Assembly (NCBI RefSeq): GCF_018500155.2
Contig: NZ_JAHBAK020000028.1
Span: 1-64,000, forward strand
Source of the DNA: Polynucleobacter sp.
GTDB lineage: Bacteria; Pseudomonadota; Gammaproteobacteria; Burkholderiales; Burkholderiaceae
DNA length: 64,000 nt
Direction of reading: 5' to 3'
The notes under the pieces are model-generated. The model did no database searches. It was not told the DNA's origin and saw only the letters and a program-made list of their open reading frames with translations. Position 1 is the stretch's first letter. Each line of letters begins with the position of its first letter. Below are positions 46,723 through 55,552 of the stretch, in pieces. The translations under genes and the position numbers were made by a program.

Positions 46723-48166
46723 CTATGCCCAATTCCTGCAGTTTTCTAGTAATCGTGTTGCGCCCTATACCCAAACGCTGAGCTGCCTCAACACGGCGAC
46801 CACGAGTGACCTCTAGAGCTGCTTGCAATACGGCTTTCTCAAAACGAGAACATAGTGCATCGTAGACTTCTTTGTCACCGTCTTGCAGCATCTTGACTGC
46901 CAAGCGCCCTAACCCACTTTCCCAATCACTTGCAGTGGACTTTGCTAGAACAGGGTTTGTTGGAGAAGATTCGCCATGCAGCACCACAGGTTGCTCACTA
47001 GCTTGCGCGACAATATCTGCGGGCAGATCACCGACACCAATCACGCTTGCAGGCGTCATAACAGTTAACCAATGACATAGATTTTCTAACTGACGAACGT
47101 TTCCAGGAAATGGCATAGCACTGATTTCTTTGAGCACCTCATCTGAGAGTTTTTTAGGCTCAACACCAAGAGATTTAGCGCAAGAGAGCATGAAATGTCT
47201 TGCCAGGATTGGAATATCTTCACTTCTTTCGCGCAATGATGGCATGCGTAAACGAATGACATTAAGTCGATGCATTAAATCTTCTCTAAACGTACCCGCT
47301 GCAACCCGTTGTTCAAGATTTTGATGGGTTGAGGCGATGATGCGCACGTTTGCCTTAATGGGATCTTGACCACCCATTCGATAAAAATGTCCATCGGTTA
47401 AGACGCGCAGTAAGCGGGTTTGTAAATCAAAAGGCAAATCGCCTATCTCACCCAAAAATAAGGTACCGCCATCAGCTTGCTCAAAACGCCCCCGTCGCAA
47501 TGTTTGCGCACCAGGGAAAGCCCCGCGTTCATGCCCAAATAACTCGGATTCCAACAAATCTTTTGGCACAGCCGAAGTACTGAGTGATACAAAAGGACCT
47601 TTTGCCCTGGGGCTATGTTTGTGTAAGGCATGCGCCACCAACTCTTTTCCTGCACCAGATTCTCCAGTAATGAGAACGGTGGCATGGGATTGCGCAAGGC
47701 GTCCAATGGCTCGAAAAATTTCTTGCATGGCAGGCGCCTGCCCAATAATCTCAGTCGATTCTTGTCTCCAAGCCGCCGCTTCCTTATTGCCAGACTCACT
47801 ACGAATACCCTGCTCTACTGCACGATGAATCAGTTCAACTGCTTTTTCAACATCAAAAGGTTTGGTTAGATACTCAAATGCACCCCCCTGAAATGAGGAG
47901 ACCGCTGAATCTAGATCTGAAAAAGCAGTCATGATGATGACGGGTAGATGCGGATGACTTACTTTGACATGCTGCAATAAATCTAAGCCGTTGCCACGGG
48001 GCATGCGAATATCTGAAATCAATACTTGCGGAGTCTCTTTTTCCAGTGCATTCAACACATCATTTGGATTAGAAAAGCTCTTGTGCGGGATGTTCTCTCG
48101 CGCTAAGGCTTTCTCTAAAACCCAACGTATAGATTGATCATCGTCAACGATCCAGATTGGTTTCAT
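46715..48166 (-). CDS. ntrC: nitrogen regulation response regulator NtrC with altered sigma-54 ATPase core
   Basis: Encodes 483 aa: receiver (1-120, phospho-Asp52 in LISDIRMPRGNGLDLL), AAA+ domain (about 140-375) and Fis-type HTH (about 440-483, GRRVEAAQRLGIGRNTITRKLQEL). Walker A GESGAGKE, arginine fingers (FREDLMHRLNVIR) and sensor II (GNVRQLEN) are kept. Three hallmark residues are changed: the switch Asn is Ser (FVSLSTSAV, residue 196), GAFTGA is GAFPGA (Pro218) and the Walker B Asp is Gly (LFLGEIGD, Gly239). Each differs from a standard codon by one base. ATP hydrolysis and sigma-54 contact would be expected to fail. Overlaps ntrB by 4 nt. Confidence 0.95.
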   Translation of the reverse strand: MKPIWIVDDDQSIRWVLEKALARENIPHKSFSNPNDVLNALEKETPQVLISDIRMPRGNGLDLLQHVKVSHPHLPVIIMTAFSDLDSAVSSFQGGAFEYLTKPFDVEKAVELIHRAVEQGIRSESGNKEAAAWRQESTEIIGQAPAMQEIFRAIGRLAQSHATVLITGESGAGKELVAHALHKHSPRAKGPFVSLSTSAVPKDLLESELFGHERGAFPGAQTLRRGRFEQADGGTLFLGEIGDLPFDLQTRLLRVLTDGHFYRMGGQDPIKANVRIIASTHQNLEQRVAAGTFREDLMHRLNVIRLRMPSLRERSEDIPILARHFMLSCAKSLGVEPKKLSDEVLKEISAMPFPGNVRQLENLCHWLTVMTPASVIGVGDLPADIVAQASEQPVVLHGESSPTNPVLAKSTASDWESGLGRLAVKMLQDGDKEVYDALCSRFEKAVLQAALEVTRGRRVEAAQRLGIGRNTITRKLQELGIDD

Positions 48167-49296
48167 GATGCTTTCTCCTGACTACGATATGGTATTTGTA
48201 TATGAAAATCTGTGCGTCCAGGACGACTATCACAAGCAATAAAGCCGCGATGCTGCTGAACAAAAGTTTGAGCCAAAGTCAGACCCAAACCACTACCTCC
48301 CTCGCGCCCTGAGACCAAAGGGAAAAAGATGCGGTCTATCATCTCCTCTGGAATGCCAGGGCCATTGTCAATGACATGCAAATCCATTGCCAACTTATAA
48401 CGCTTCTTGGCTATCGTGACTGATCTCGCAACGCGGGTTTTTAATTCAATTTGAGCGCTACCCTGACTAATTTCTTCAGATAGCGCTTGGGCAGCGTTAT
48501 GGACAATATTGAGCACTGCCTGAATCAATTGCTCGCGATCACCCATGATCTCGGGTAAGCTCGTGTCGTAATTGCGGATAATGCGTAATCCTTTGGGGAA
48601 CTCGGCCAACACTAAACTGCGCACGCGCTCGAGCGCTTCATGTACATTAAAGGATTCTATGACATGCGCCTTGCGATGTGGCGCTAACAGTCGATCCACG
48701 AGGGTCTGCAATCGATCAGACTCTTTGATGATGACTTGCGTATATTCACGCAAGCCTTTTTCAGATAACTCAAACTCCAACAACTGCGCTGCTCCACGAA
48801 TACCGCCTAAGGGATTTTTGATTTCATGGGCCAAGTTACGCATCAGTTGCTTATTTGCTTCGACTTGCTGAGTAACACGTTCGTCACGTTCACTGCGCAA
48901 TTGCTGATCAATGGGAAACCACTCCATCATGATGAGTGTCGGGTCTTCAAGGCTCGCTACGACCACATGAGCCGGAATGGATTCATGATGAATGCTCCCA
49001 GGTAATGAATCCAATACCATCTCTTGACGCTGAGCCAAGACATGGCCGCCTTTTACCTCGGCAATCATGGCACTTAACGCAGCGTTATCACCAAATAAAT
49101 CCTGCACAGATTGACCCTCAAGTGCTTTACGTGAAAGATCTAAAGCTGACTCGGCAGCCGGGTTCACATAAACCAAATGTTGGTTCTCAGCCTCAAATAC
49201 CACGATGGCATTCGGCATCTGATCGAGCAATGTCGGAAAAAAAGGAGCAGCCGAAGCTGCTCCCTTGAACGAATTGCGCAACAAATCTGCGCTCAA
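48163..49296 (-). CDS. ntrB: nitrogen regulation sensor kinase NtrB
   Basis: Encodes 377 aa. Starts at TTG (49296) preceded by AAGGAGAG at ideal spacing, which decides the start. PAS domain (about 22-130; MPNAIVVFEAENQHLVYVNPAAESALDLSRKALEGQSV), phospho-His in RNLAHEIKNPLGGIRGAAQLLE, N-box VLNIVHNAAQAL and G-box VIDNGPGIPEEMIDRIFFPLVSGREGGSGLGLTLAQ are intact. In the family it phosphorylates NtrC under nitrogen limitation and is controlled by PII. Lies 14 bp after glnA. Confidence 0.96.
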   Translation of the reverse strand: MSADLLRNSFKGAASAAPFFPTLLDQMPNAIVVFEAENQHLVYVNPAAESALDLSRKALEGQSVQDLFGDNAALSAMIAEVKGGHVLAQRQEMVLDSLPGSIHHESIPAHVVVASLEDPTLIMMEWFPIDQQLRSERDERVTQQVEANKQLMRNLAHEIKNPLGGIRGAAQLLEFELSEKGLREYTQVIIKESDRLQTLVDRLLAPHRKAHVIESFNVHEALERVRSLVLAEFPKGLRIIRNYDTSLPEIMGDREQLIQAVLNIVHNAAQALSEEISQGSAQIELKTRVARSVTIAKKRYKLAMDLHVIDNGPGIPEEMIDRIFFPLVSGREGGSGLGLTLAQTFVQQHRGFIACDSRPGRTDFHIQIPYRSQEKAS

Positions 49297-49310
49297 GTTC
49301 TCTCCTTCGC

Positions 49311-50726
49311 TTACAGGGAGTAGTACATATCAAATTCAACTGGATGAGTTGTCATGCGGAAACGTGTGACATCCTCATTCTTCAGTGCGATATACGCATC
49401 GAGCATTGAATTTGTAAATACACCGCCACGAGTCAAGAACTCACGATCTTTGTCCAAGGCTTCCAAAGCTTGATCCAAGCTATGGCAAACGGTTGGGATC
49501 TTTGCATCCTCTTCTGGTGGCAAGTCATACAAGTTCTTATCCGCTGCTTCACCTGGATGAATCTTGTTCTGCACACCATCCAAACCTGCCATTAACAAGG
49601 CAGAGAATGCCAAGTATGGGTTAGCCAATGGATCTGGGAAGCGAGTTTCGATACGACGACCCTTTGGATTAGAAACGTGTGGAATACGAATAGAAGCAGA
49701 ACGGTTACGTGCAGAGTATGCCAACTTCACTGGCGCCTCAAAGCCTGGAACCAAACGCTTGTATGAGTTTGTACCTGGATTAGTAATTGCATTCAATGCA
49801 CGTGCATGCTTGATGATGCCGCCGATGTAGTAGAGCGCGAACTCTGACAAACCAGCGTAACCATTGCCTGCAAATAGGTTCTCACCATTCTTCCAAACAG
49901 ATTGGTGAACGTGCATACCAGAACCGTTATCACCAACTACTGGCTTAGGCATAAAGGTTGCTGTTTTGCCATAGGCATGAGCAACGTTTTGAATCACATA
50001 CTTTTGCCAGATAGTCCAGTCAGCACGCTGTACTAATGTGCTGAACTTAGTACCCAATTCGTTTTGACCTTGGCCAGCAACTTCATGGTGATGCACTTCA
50101 ACAGGAATGCCCAATGACTCGAGAATCAAGCACATTTCTGAACGCATATCTTGGAAGGTATCTACTGGAGCAACTGGGAAATAACCACCCTTTTTACCTG
50201 GACGGTGACCAGTGTTACCGCCTTCAATTTCTGCACCTGATGACCATGGAGCCTCTTCGGAATCAATCTTCACGAAGCAGCCCTGCATATCGGCACCCCA
50301 ACGAACGCCGTCAAAAATAAAGAATTCTGGTTCTGGGCCAAAGTAAGCTGTGTCGCCAAGACCTGAGCTCTTCAAATACGCTTCAGCACGTTTTGCAATA
50401 GAGCGTGGATCGCGGTCATAGCCTTTGCCATCAGATGGCTCGATCACATCACAGGTCAGAACCAATGTTGGCTCTTCATAAAATGGGTCAATGTATGCAG
50501 CGGTTGGATCTGGCATCAACAACATGTCAGAAGCTTCAATGCCCTTCCAACCAGCAATAGAAGAACCGTCAAATGCATGACCGCTCTCAAATTTGTCTTC
50601 GTCAAAAGCAGAGATTGGAACTGTCGTGTGTTGCTCTTTACCCTTTGTATCAACAAATCGGAAATCAACGAAAGTACATTCTTTCTCTTTAACTAACTTC
50701 ATCACATCAGCGACGGTCTTCGTCAT
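49311..50726 (-). CDS. glnA: glutamine synthetase type I
   Basis: Encodes 471 aa, dodecameric GS I. Joins ammonia to glutamate. [68 protein letters not shown] and [20 protein letters not shown] are catalytic blocks. [10 protein letters not shown] contains the tyrosine adenylylated by GlnE, so post-translational control is likely kept. First gene of glnA-ntrB-ntrC; upstream region has two NtrC-type sites. Confidence 0.98.
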   Translation of the reverse strand: MTKTVADVMKLVKEKECTFVDFRFVDTKGKEQHTTVPISAFDEDKFESGHAFDGSSIAGWKGIEASDMLLMPDPTAAYIDPFYEEPTLVLTCDVIEPSDGKGYDRDPRSIAKRAEAYLKSSGLGDTAYFGPEPEFFIFDGVRWGADMQGCFVKIDSEEAPWSSGAEIEGGNTGHRPGKKGGYFPVAPVDTFQDMRSEMCLILESLGIPVEVHHHEVAGQGQNELGTKFSTLVQRADWTIWQKYVIQNVAHAYGKTATFMPKPVVGDNGSGMHVHQSVWKNGENLFAGNGYAGLSEFALYYIGGIIKHARALNAITNPGTNSYKRLVPGFEAPVKLAYSARNRSASIRIPHVSNPKGRRIETRFPDPLANPYLAFSALLMAGLDGVQNKIHPGEAADKNLYDLPPEEDAKIPTVCHSLDQALEALDKDREFLTRGGVFTNSMLDAYIALKNEDVTRFRMTTHPVEFDMYYSL

Positions 50727-50790
50727 GCATCTCTCCTCTATAAACTAAAACTCGGAATTCAAACGTAAGGCATACACCCTTGTTTATTCC

Positions 50791-50807
50791 AGGCATTCAA
50801 CATGCCT
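50791..50807 (-). promoter_or_regulatory. candidate -24/-12 (sigma-54-like) element of glnA, itself a palindrome
   Basis: On the minus strand AGGCATGTTGAATGCCT gives GG-N10-GC, the core spacing of sigma-54 promoters. Against TGGCACGN4TTGC it misses several consensus bases, so it is degenerate. The same 17 bases are a perfect AGGCAT-N5-ATGCCT dyad, matching the geometry of the NtrC sites further upstream. It may be a decayed promoter, a regulator site, or both. The glnA ATG is 64 bp downstream. Confidence 0.45.
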
Positions 50808-50856
50808 AACGGATGTATGTAATTTACTGAAGCAAACAACGGGGAACACTCATTAT

Positions 50857-50873
50857 TGCACTAATTAAGTGCC
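50857..50873. promoter_or_regulatory. NtrC-type binding site (proximal)
   Basis: TGCACT-AATTA-AGTGCC is a 17-bp dyad close to the NtrC consensus TGCACY-N5-RGTGCA, with one mismatch in the last half. Its centre is 52 bp from the distal site, about five helical turns. It partly overlaps another 17-bp dyad TGCCC-N7-GGGCA (50870-50886). Confidence 0.7.
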
Positions 50874-50908
50874 CAATATGAGGGCATTTTGGCTCAAATT
50901 CCTTAATA

Positions 50909-50925
50909 TGCACCTATTTAGTGCA
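50909..50925. promoter_or_regulatory. NtrC-type binding site (distal)
   Basis: TGCACC-TATTT-AGTGCA is a full match to the NtrC consensus TGCACY-N5-RGTGCA. It lies 7 bp from the stop codon of the upstream CinA-like gene and about 190 bp before glnA, a typical enhancer position. Confidence 0.75.
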
Positions 50926-50932
50926 TTTAGAA

Positions 50933-51781
50933 CTAGCTAATGTCGACAATCTCATACCCCAGCTCTTGGGTACCAGTTCTGAGGGCAATCCAAGCACTTT
51001 CGAGCAAATTCGCATTGCCTTTGATGCCTAGCTCAATGTGACGCTGGGCATACACCCCACCCTTGCTGGCATCACCTACGGACGGCAAGCTAAAGACCTT
51101 TACGCCGGGAAAATTAGCCTCAATTCGCTCCATGAGCGGGGTTAAGGTCGATTCAATCCCCTTGGGCACAATAAAGCTTTGCTCCGCCCAATTCTCTTGA
51201 TGAAAGAGATCTTTGTAATGAGTATCTAAGCACCACGCCATCATCGGCGCTGCCATTACTGGGAAGCCAGGCAAAAAATGATGTTCTTGAATACGAAAAC
51301 CTGGAATCTGGTTGTATGGGTTAGGAATGATTTCACTGCCAATCGGAAACTCACCCATCTTGAAACGTTGCTGGTTCTCTGGAGAGTTAAGGTCTGACTT
51401 AATGGGATCACCTTCAGCCATTGACTGAATACGCCCTGCAATTAACTCGCGAGCTGTTGGATGCAATTCTAATTTTGTACCCAAGGATAAAGCAGCACAT
51501 TGTCGTGTGTGATCGTCTGGAGTTGCGCCAATACCACCAGTACTAAAAACAACGTCACCACTAGCAAAACTCTGTTTAAGAGTTGCAGTGATTTGCTCGG
51601 GATCGTCTGCGACATATCTTGCCCAAGATAGACCTAAACCACGTTCATTGAGAAGCTCAATCAATTTACTTAGATGCTTGTCTTGACGACGGCCCGACAA
51701 AATTTCATCACCAATCACGATCAAGCCAAAACGCCTAGACGCCGGAGCATCAACCTCTACTTTTTTCATTGCGTCAACCAT
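50933..51781 (-). CDS. CinA N-terminal/molybdopterin-binding domain protein
   Basis: Encodes 282 aa from ATG 51781 (GGAG about 10 bp upstream), overlapping the previous gene by 8 bp; an ATG at 51769 is an alternative. The MoaB/MogA-like fold is seen in FGLIVIGDEILSGRRQDKHLSKLIELLNERGL and VVFSTGGIGATPDDHTRQCAALSLG. Only the N-terminal half of CinA is present, with no nicotinamide-nucleotide amidase domain. Exact function is unclear; ADP-ribose pyrophosphatase or cofactor binding has been proposed for relatives. Confidence 0.85.
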   Translation of the reverse strand: MVDAMKKVEVDAPASRRFGLIVIGDEILSGRRQDKHLSKLIELLNERGLGLSWARYVADDPEQITATLKQSFASGDVVFSTGGIGATPDDHTRQCAALSLGTKLELHPTARELIAGRIQSMAEGDPIKSDLNSPENQQRFKMGEFPIGSEIIPNPYNQIPGFRIQEHHFLPGFPVMAAPMMAWCLDTHYKDLFHQENWAEQSFIVPKGIESTLTPLMERIEANFPGVKVFSLPSVGDASKGGVYAQRHIELGIKGNANLLESAWIALRTGTQELGYEIVDIS

Positions 51782-52643
51782 GGTTCGGCAACTCCAAGTC
51801 AATCACACGCGCAGGCACTGTGAGCGCTTTATCTAATTCTTCTTGCCGCATTTTTTGCAATGCATCTATTAAGAAATAAGAGAACCAAAGAGCAGCGAAT
51901 ACAAAAATAATGGAATACACCCACAAGGCCACAAAACTCACTATCGGAAATAGCACCAAGGCTAAGGCCGATGTTGCCCAGAAAAATGTGGGGACAGCGC
52001 CCAACATACCAGAAACAATTCCCATCAGCAGTAATGGCCAACGGTACTTTTCCAAAAGCGCATCACGCTCTTGTGTGCTCGCATGTTTTGCTAAAACATC
52101 GTAAGACATCAATCGCATCGTTAGCCACCCCCACAGCAATGGCGGCAAAATGGCAACCAGTGGTGGCACCCACCACACTGGCAAAGTCAACATTACCAAC
52201 ACCAAACATAAAAATGCTGACCACAGGGTGTAAATCAAACTACCAAATACACCGCCTCCCCGCCTGCACTCTAATCCCTGATATGCCGGTTGACGCGTTA
52301 CTGTATTCACAATCGCAGGCACAGTTGAAAATGCGATAAACACCAATAAACTAATCGTGATTAAGGGAATAATGAGCATCACAAAAAAGAGCGGCGCAAT
52401 CCATGCCCTTGCATTTTCAAATCCCGCCCAAACCAGCCCATCCTGAATCCAACTAGTAAATGCAGATGTCGTTAAAAAAATACTCAACGCCTCAAGAGCG
52501 GGAGTCCAAGTGAGCCAAATCAGTAAGCCCCACAAAACAGAAACAATCAAAAAGGGACGCAAGCTGAGCCATAGCATACGGGGATGCATCGTGCCCACAA
52601 GCGCCATTCCGAACGACTTCACTACCTGTTGCAAGCCAACCAT
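51774..52643 (-). CDS. EI24 domain membrane protein (CysZ-like)
   Basis: Encodes 289 aa with about six hydrophobic helices. The N-terminal GLQQVVKSFGMALVGTMHPRMLWLSLRPFLIVSVLWG and central PVWWVPPLVAILPPLLWGWLTMRLMSYDVLAKHAS resemble EI24/CysZ family proteins of betaproteobacteria. CysZ imports sulfate, but these distant relatives have no proven substrate. C-terminal about 35 residues are hydrophilic (QKMRQEELDKAL). Confidence 0.82.
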   Translation of the reverse strand: MVGLQQVVKSFGMALVGTMHPRMLWLSLRPFLIVSVLWGLLIWLTWTPALEALSIFLTTSAFTSWIQDGLVWAGFENARAWIAPLFFVMLIIPLITISLLVFIAFSTVPAIVNTVTRQPAYQGLECRRGGGVFGSLIYTLWSAFLCLVLVMLTLPVWWVPPLVAILPPLLWGWLTMRLMSYDVLAKHASTQERDALLEKYRWPLLLMGIVSGMLGAVPTFFWATSALALVLFPIVSFVALWVYSIIFVFAALWFSYFLIDALQKMRQEELDKALTVPARVIDLELPNHG

Positions 52644-52673
52644 ATAAGCTCCTGTGTTACGACTTGGTTAGGT

Positions 52674-53645
52674 TTACTTTGGCATCAACTCTTTGCATGC
52701 GTGCACTAAACCTTGCCATTGCTGCGTAATGATATTTTGTGAAACAGTGAAGTTTCGCACGCCAGTGGGATATACCGCCTTGGGAAATATTGCTGTTTTA
52801 AAAATCATATCCCACCACGGAAATAAAACCCCAAAGTTGCACCCTCCAAGCACGCCTGGCTTGCCGATAGCCTCGTGCCCATAGCCCACTGCATGATGCA
52901 TACGGTGATACATGGGTGAGATTAAAAGAAATCGTGCTGGCCCTAAATCCACCTTAATGTTGGCATGTTGCCAGCTTTGAATAAATTGGCTTAGCGCTAC
53001 AAGCGCAATAAATTGACCAGGAGAGACTCCGAATAGAAGCGCAAAAAATGACATCACTACTGCACGCATAATGTCATCTAACATATGATTGCGATTGTCA
53101 GACCATGCAGTCATGACGGTTTGACTATGATGCAATGCATGTAACTGCCACCACCAATTAAATGCATGGGAGGCGCGGTGATATAGATAGTCTACAAAAT
53201 CCAAAAGGACCAAATACACCAAAAAGCTGACGGCTGGTATCGAGGTAACACCAGGCCACCAAGACTCAACATTGAAGCGATCAAAACGAAAATCGTGCAA
53301 GATCGAATCTATTTCAAAAAAGAAGCCCGACAGCGCAATAAATATCAGGCCATGAAATATGCCAAGACGATGAAAAAGGGTATAGAACACATCTGCTTTG
53401 GTTGATGGCGCAAAGCGCTCTTGCTTTTCTGCTGGGTTAAACCGCTCCCAGGTGCGCAGCACAGTCAAGATGAGCAAAATTTGAATGCAACCAAACAAAA
53501 ACCAATCTACCCCATCAAACGCATCTTCAGCCCAAGACATCAAATCAAATTGATACAGTAATGGCGCCCCAATGGTTGAAAAAATCCATTCCTGGAGGCT
53601 GCCATAAGCACCCGATAGCGCAGTGATGATTGAACTTAAATCCAT
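52674..53645 (-). CDS. sterol desaturase/fatty acid hydroxylase superfamily membrane protein
   Basis: Encodes 323 aa. Several membrane helices carry the di-iron histidine motifs HRASH, HALHHS and HRMHHAVGYGHEAIG. The family hydroxylates or desaturates lipids such as sterols, fatty acids, carotenoids or hopanoids; the substrate here is unknown. Starts 3 bp after the deacetylase stop, so the two genes are almost certainly one transcript. Confidence 0.9.
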   Translation of the reverse strand: MDLSSIITALSGAYGSLQEWIFSTIGAPLLYQFDLMSWAEDAFDGVDWFLFGCIQILLILTVLRTWERFNPAEKQERFAPSTKADVFYTLFHRLGIFHGLIFIALSGFFFEIDSILHDFRFDRFNVESWWPGVTSIPAVSFLVYLVLLDFVDYLYHRASHAFNWWWQLHALHHSQTVMTAWSDNRNHMLDDIMRAVVMSFFALLFGVSPGQFIALVALSQFIQSWQHANIKVDLGPARFLLISPMYHRMHHAVGYGHEAIGKPGVLGGCNFGVLFPWWDMIFKTAIFPKAVYPTGVRNFTVSQNIITQQWQGLVHACKELMPK

Positions 53646-53648
53646 GCT

Positions 53649-54449
53649 TTATTTTGACTGATCTGCCAAATTTTTGTGTGCAGTGGGTAATAAACCAAAA
53701 CAGAAACCCCGCTGCTTTAAATTCACAATCAAAGGCTCTAATACAGCGGGTGCCCAGGGATCCTTTCTGGACCAGATTCCCAGATGCGCCATCGTAATGT
53801 CACCATTCTGGATTTGACGGCTGGCCTTTTCCAATAGAATTTGATTGGGATACTTATCAGAGCTAAGCTCGTCTCCCAAAAAACCCGCAGGCGCCCAGCC
53901 AATATGCTGATATCCACACATATCACCCATCCGAATGAGTGTCGGTGAAGTCTTCCCGCCAGGGGCTCGCCAAATACGTTGCAATGATTGTCCTGTTAAC
54001 TCCTGAAAGCGTACATCGACTCTCCGAATTTCTTTACACATTAACGCTTCGTTGTACAGAATCGTCATACCAGCCTTGGGACCAAATTGGGGCTTTTCAA
54101 AAACCTCGCCCTTAGGTCCGTCTTTGACAAAATAAGTATGGTCATAAGTGTGACTACCAAAGTGGTGCCCGTCTTTCACCAGCTCTTGCCAATACGGCTT
54201 CCAAGAATCTTCCAATGAAAAATCGCCCCGGAAGGTTTTCTCGTTAGCTAAAAAGAATGTGGCTTTGACATTTTGACGCTTGAGTATGTCAGCAACAGTT
54301 TGCGCAACTGACATGTTGCCAGTATCAAAAGTGAGATATACCGTTTTATTACAGTTTGGCGCCTGCGCATACGCATTGACAGTCGTTCCCAATGAAAAAC
54401 AGCCGAGCAAGAGCGCGGCTGCAATTGAAATGAGGCGTTGATGCTTCAT
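53649..54449 (-). CDS. secreted polysaccharide deacetylase (NodB fold)
   Basis: Encodes 266 aa from ATG 54449 (AAGGA upstream); the track start at 54500 lies in the previous gene. Signal peptide MKHQRLISIAAALLLGCFSLGTTVNAYA, then a NodB domain: YLTFDTGNMSVAQTVADILKRQNVKATFFLANE, the metal His pair in HFGSHTYDHTYF, and RAPGGKTSP, GWAPAGFLGDE, MAHLGIWSRKDPWAP. Motif 1 is FDTG instead of FDDG, so the usual metal-binding second Asp is Thr. I recall the same FDTG form in related Burkholderiales proteins, so it is probably a subfamily trait. Periplasmic or exported. Confidence 0.88.
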   Translation of the reverse strand: MKHQRLISIAAALLLGCFSLGTTVNAYAQAPNCNKTVYLTFDTGNMSVAQTVADILKRQNVKATFFLANEKTFRGDFSLEDSWKPYWQELVKDGHHFGSHTYDHTYFVKDGPKGEVFEKPQFGPKAGMTILYNEALMCKEIRRVDVRFQELTGQSLQRIWRAPGGKTSPTLIRMGDMCGYQHIGWAPAGFLGDELSSDKYPNQILLEKASRQIQNGDITMAHLGIWSRKDPWAPAVLEPLIVNLKQRGFCFGLLPTAHKNLADQSK

Positions 54450-54462
54450 CACAGAATCCTTT

Positions 54463-55494
54463 TTACTCCCAAGAGGCCCGCGGATAAAAGAAAACGCCAT
54501 GCGGAGATTTGCCTACAGGAATGACTGTTGCCAGTTTCATTGTTGGGATGTCAATAACACCCGCTTTTTTTGCAAATCGAAATGTGACCCACATCGTTTT
54601 GCCATCAGGTGTAATTTCCATATCATCTGGACCCGATGGGAGACCAGTAATATCGCCCACCTTTTCCAAGGTCTGCATATTTAACAGACTAATAGTCGAG
54701 GCGATTCGATTGCTGACAAAGACATGTTTCTTGTCGCCAAGGGGACGGAAATTATGCGCACCCTTACCGGTATATATCCGTTTTACTTCTTTGCGATTTT
54801 TCCAATCAATGACCTGTACGTTATCCTCTCCAGTAAGACCGACCAATAGGTACTGGTCTCCAGGAGTCATCCATAAACCAGCGGGAACATTTCCTGTTGG
54901 CATTACCCAAAGCACATTTTGGGTATCTAGATCAATCGCGGCAAGCTGATTGGAGTCTTGTAAGGTAATAAAAGCAATTTTGCTATCAGAGGTAAAGGCA
55001 ATATGGCTTGGCGTTTTCGCTAATTTAATTGTTTTAGCCAACTTGAGATCTGCACCATTAGCCGCATAGATATCCACTCGATCCAAACGATTGCCGTTGG
55101 CAACAAACCATTTGTAATTTGGAGAGTAACCAATTTGATAAGGATCAATAATATTGGGGATCTTACCGGTCAATTCACCAGTAGTAGGATTCATCAACAC
55201 AACATCATTACCCGCTGCATTGGCAATTAATAAAGTCTTTTGATCCGGCGTCATCATTAAGTGATGCGGCTCTTTTCCAACAGGAACTGTTTTGATCACC
55301 TTTCTGGTTGGCATGTCAATCAAACTCACTGATGCCTCTCCAGAATTGAGCACTACCGCTAATTTGGGCTGAGCAGCAGTTGGTGTGACAACTCCTGTAG
55401 CAGGTGCTTGTGCGATTGCTTGTGTACCGATCAAAGCAAAAGCAACAAAACTGACAAGATTGGGAATAGTTTTAATTTTGATAGAAATATGCAT
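54463..55494 (-). CDS. secreted YVTN/YncE-type beta-propeller protein
   Basis: Encodes 343 aa. A signal peptide (MHISIKIKTIPNLVSFVAFALIGTQAIAQ) precedes seven-bladed repeats of the form ...VIKTVPVGKEPHHLMMTPDQKTLLIANAAGNDVVLMNPTTGELTGKIP. Such proteins are periplasmic scaffolds or binding proteins, sometimes partners of exported enzymes. No ribosome-binding site is visible before the ATG. First gene of an apparent operon with the deacetylase (13 bp) and desaturase-like gene. Confidence 0.88.
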   Translation of the reverse strand: MHISIKIKTIPNLVSFVAFALIGTQAIAQAPATGVVTPTAAQPKLAVVLNSGEASVSLIDMPTRKVIKTVPVGKEPHHLMMTPDQKTLLIANAAGNDVVLMNPTTGELTGKIPNIIDPYQIGYSPNYKWFVANGNRLDRVDIYAANGADLKLAKTIKLAKTPSHIAFTSDSKIAFITLQDSNQLAAIDLDTQNVLWVMPTGNVPAGLWMTPGDQYLLVGLTGEDNVQVIDWKNRKEVKRIYTGKGAHNFRPLGDKKHVFVSNRIASTISLLNMQTLEKVGDITGLPSGPDDMEITPDGKTMWVTFRFAKKAGVIDIPTMKLATVIPVGKSPHGVFFYPRASWE

Positions 55495-55552
55495 AGATCA
55501 ATTGTAAGCAATACAACAGAACCTATACCCACTTAATGACGGTGGATTTGAC

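Noticed and set aside
53649-54449. Deacetylase as a dead enzyme because motif 1 is FDTG
   Set aside because: The His pair, catalytic Asp and later motifs are intact and I recall the FDTG form in related Burkholderiales proteins, so it is more likely a subfamily variant.
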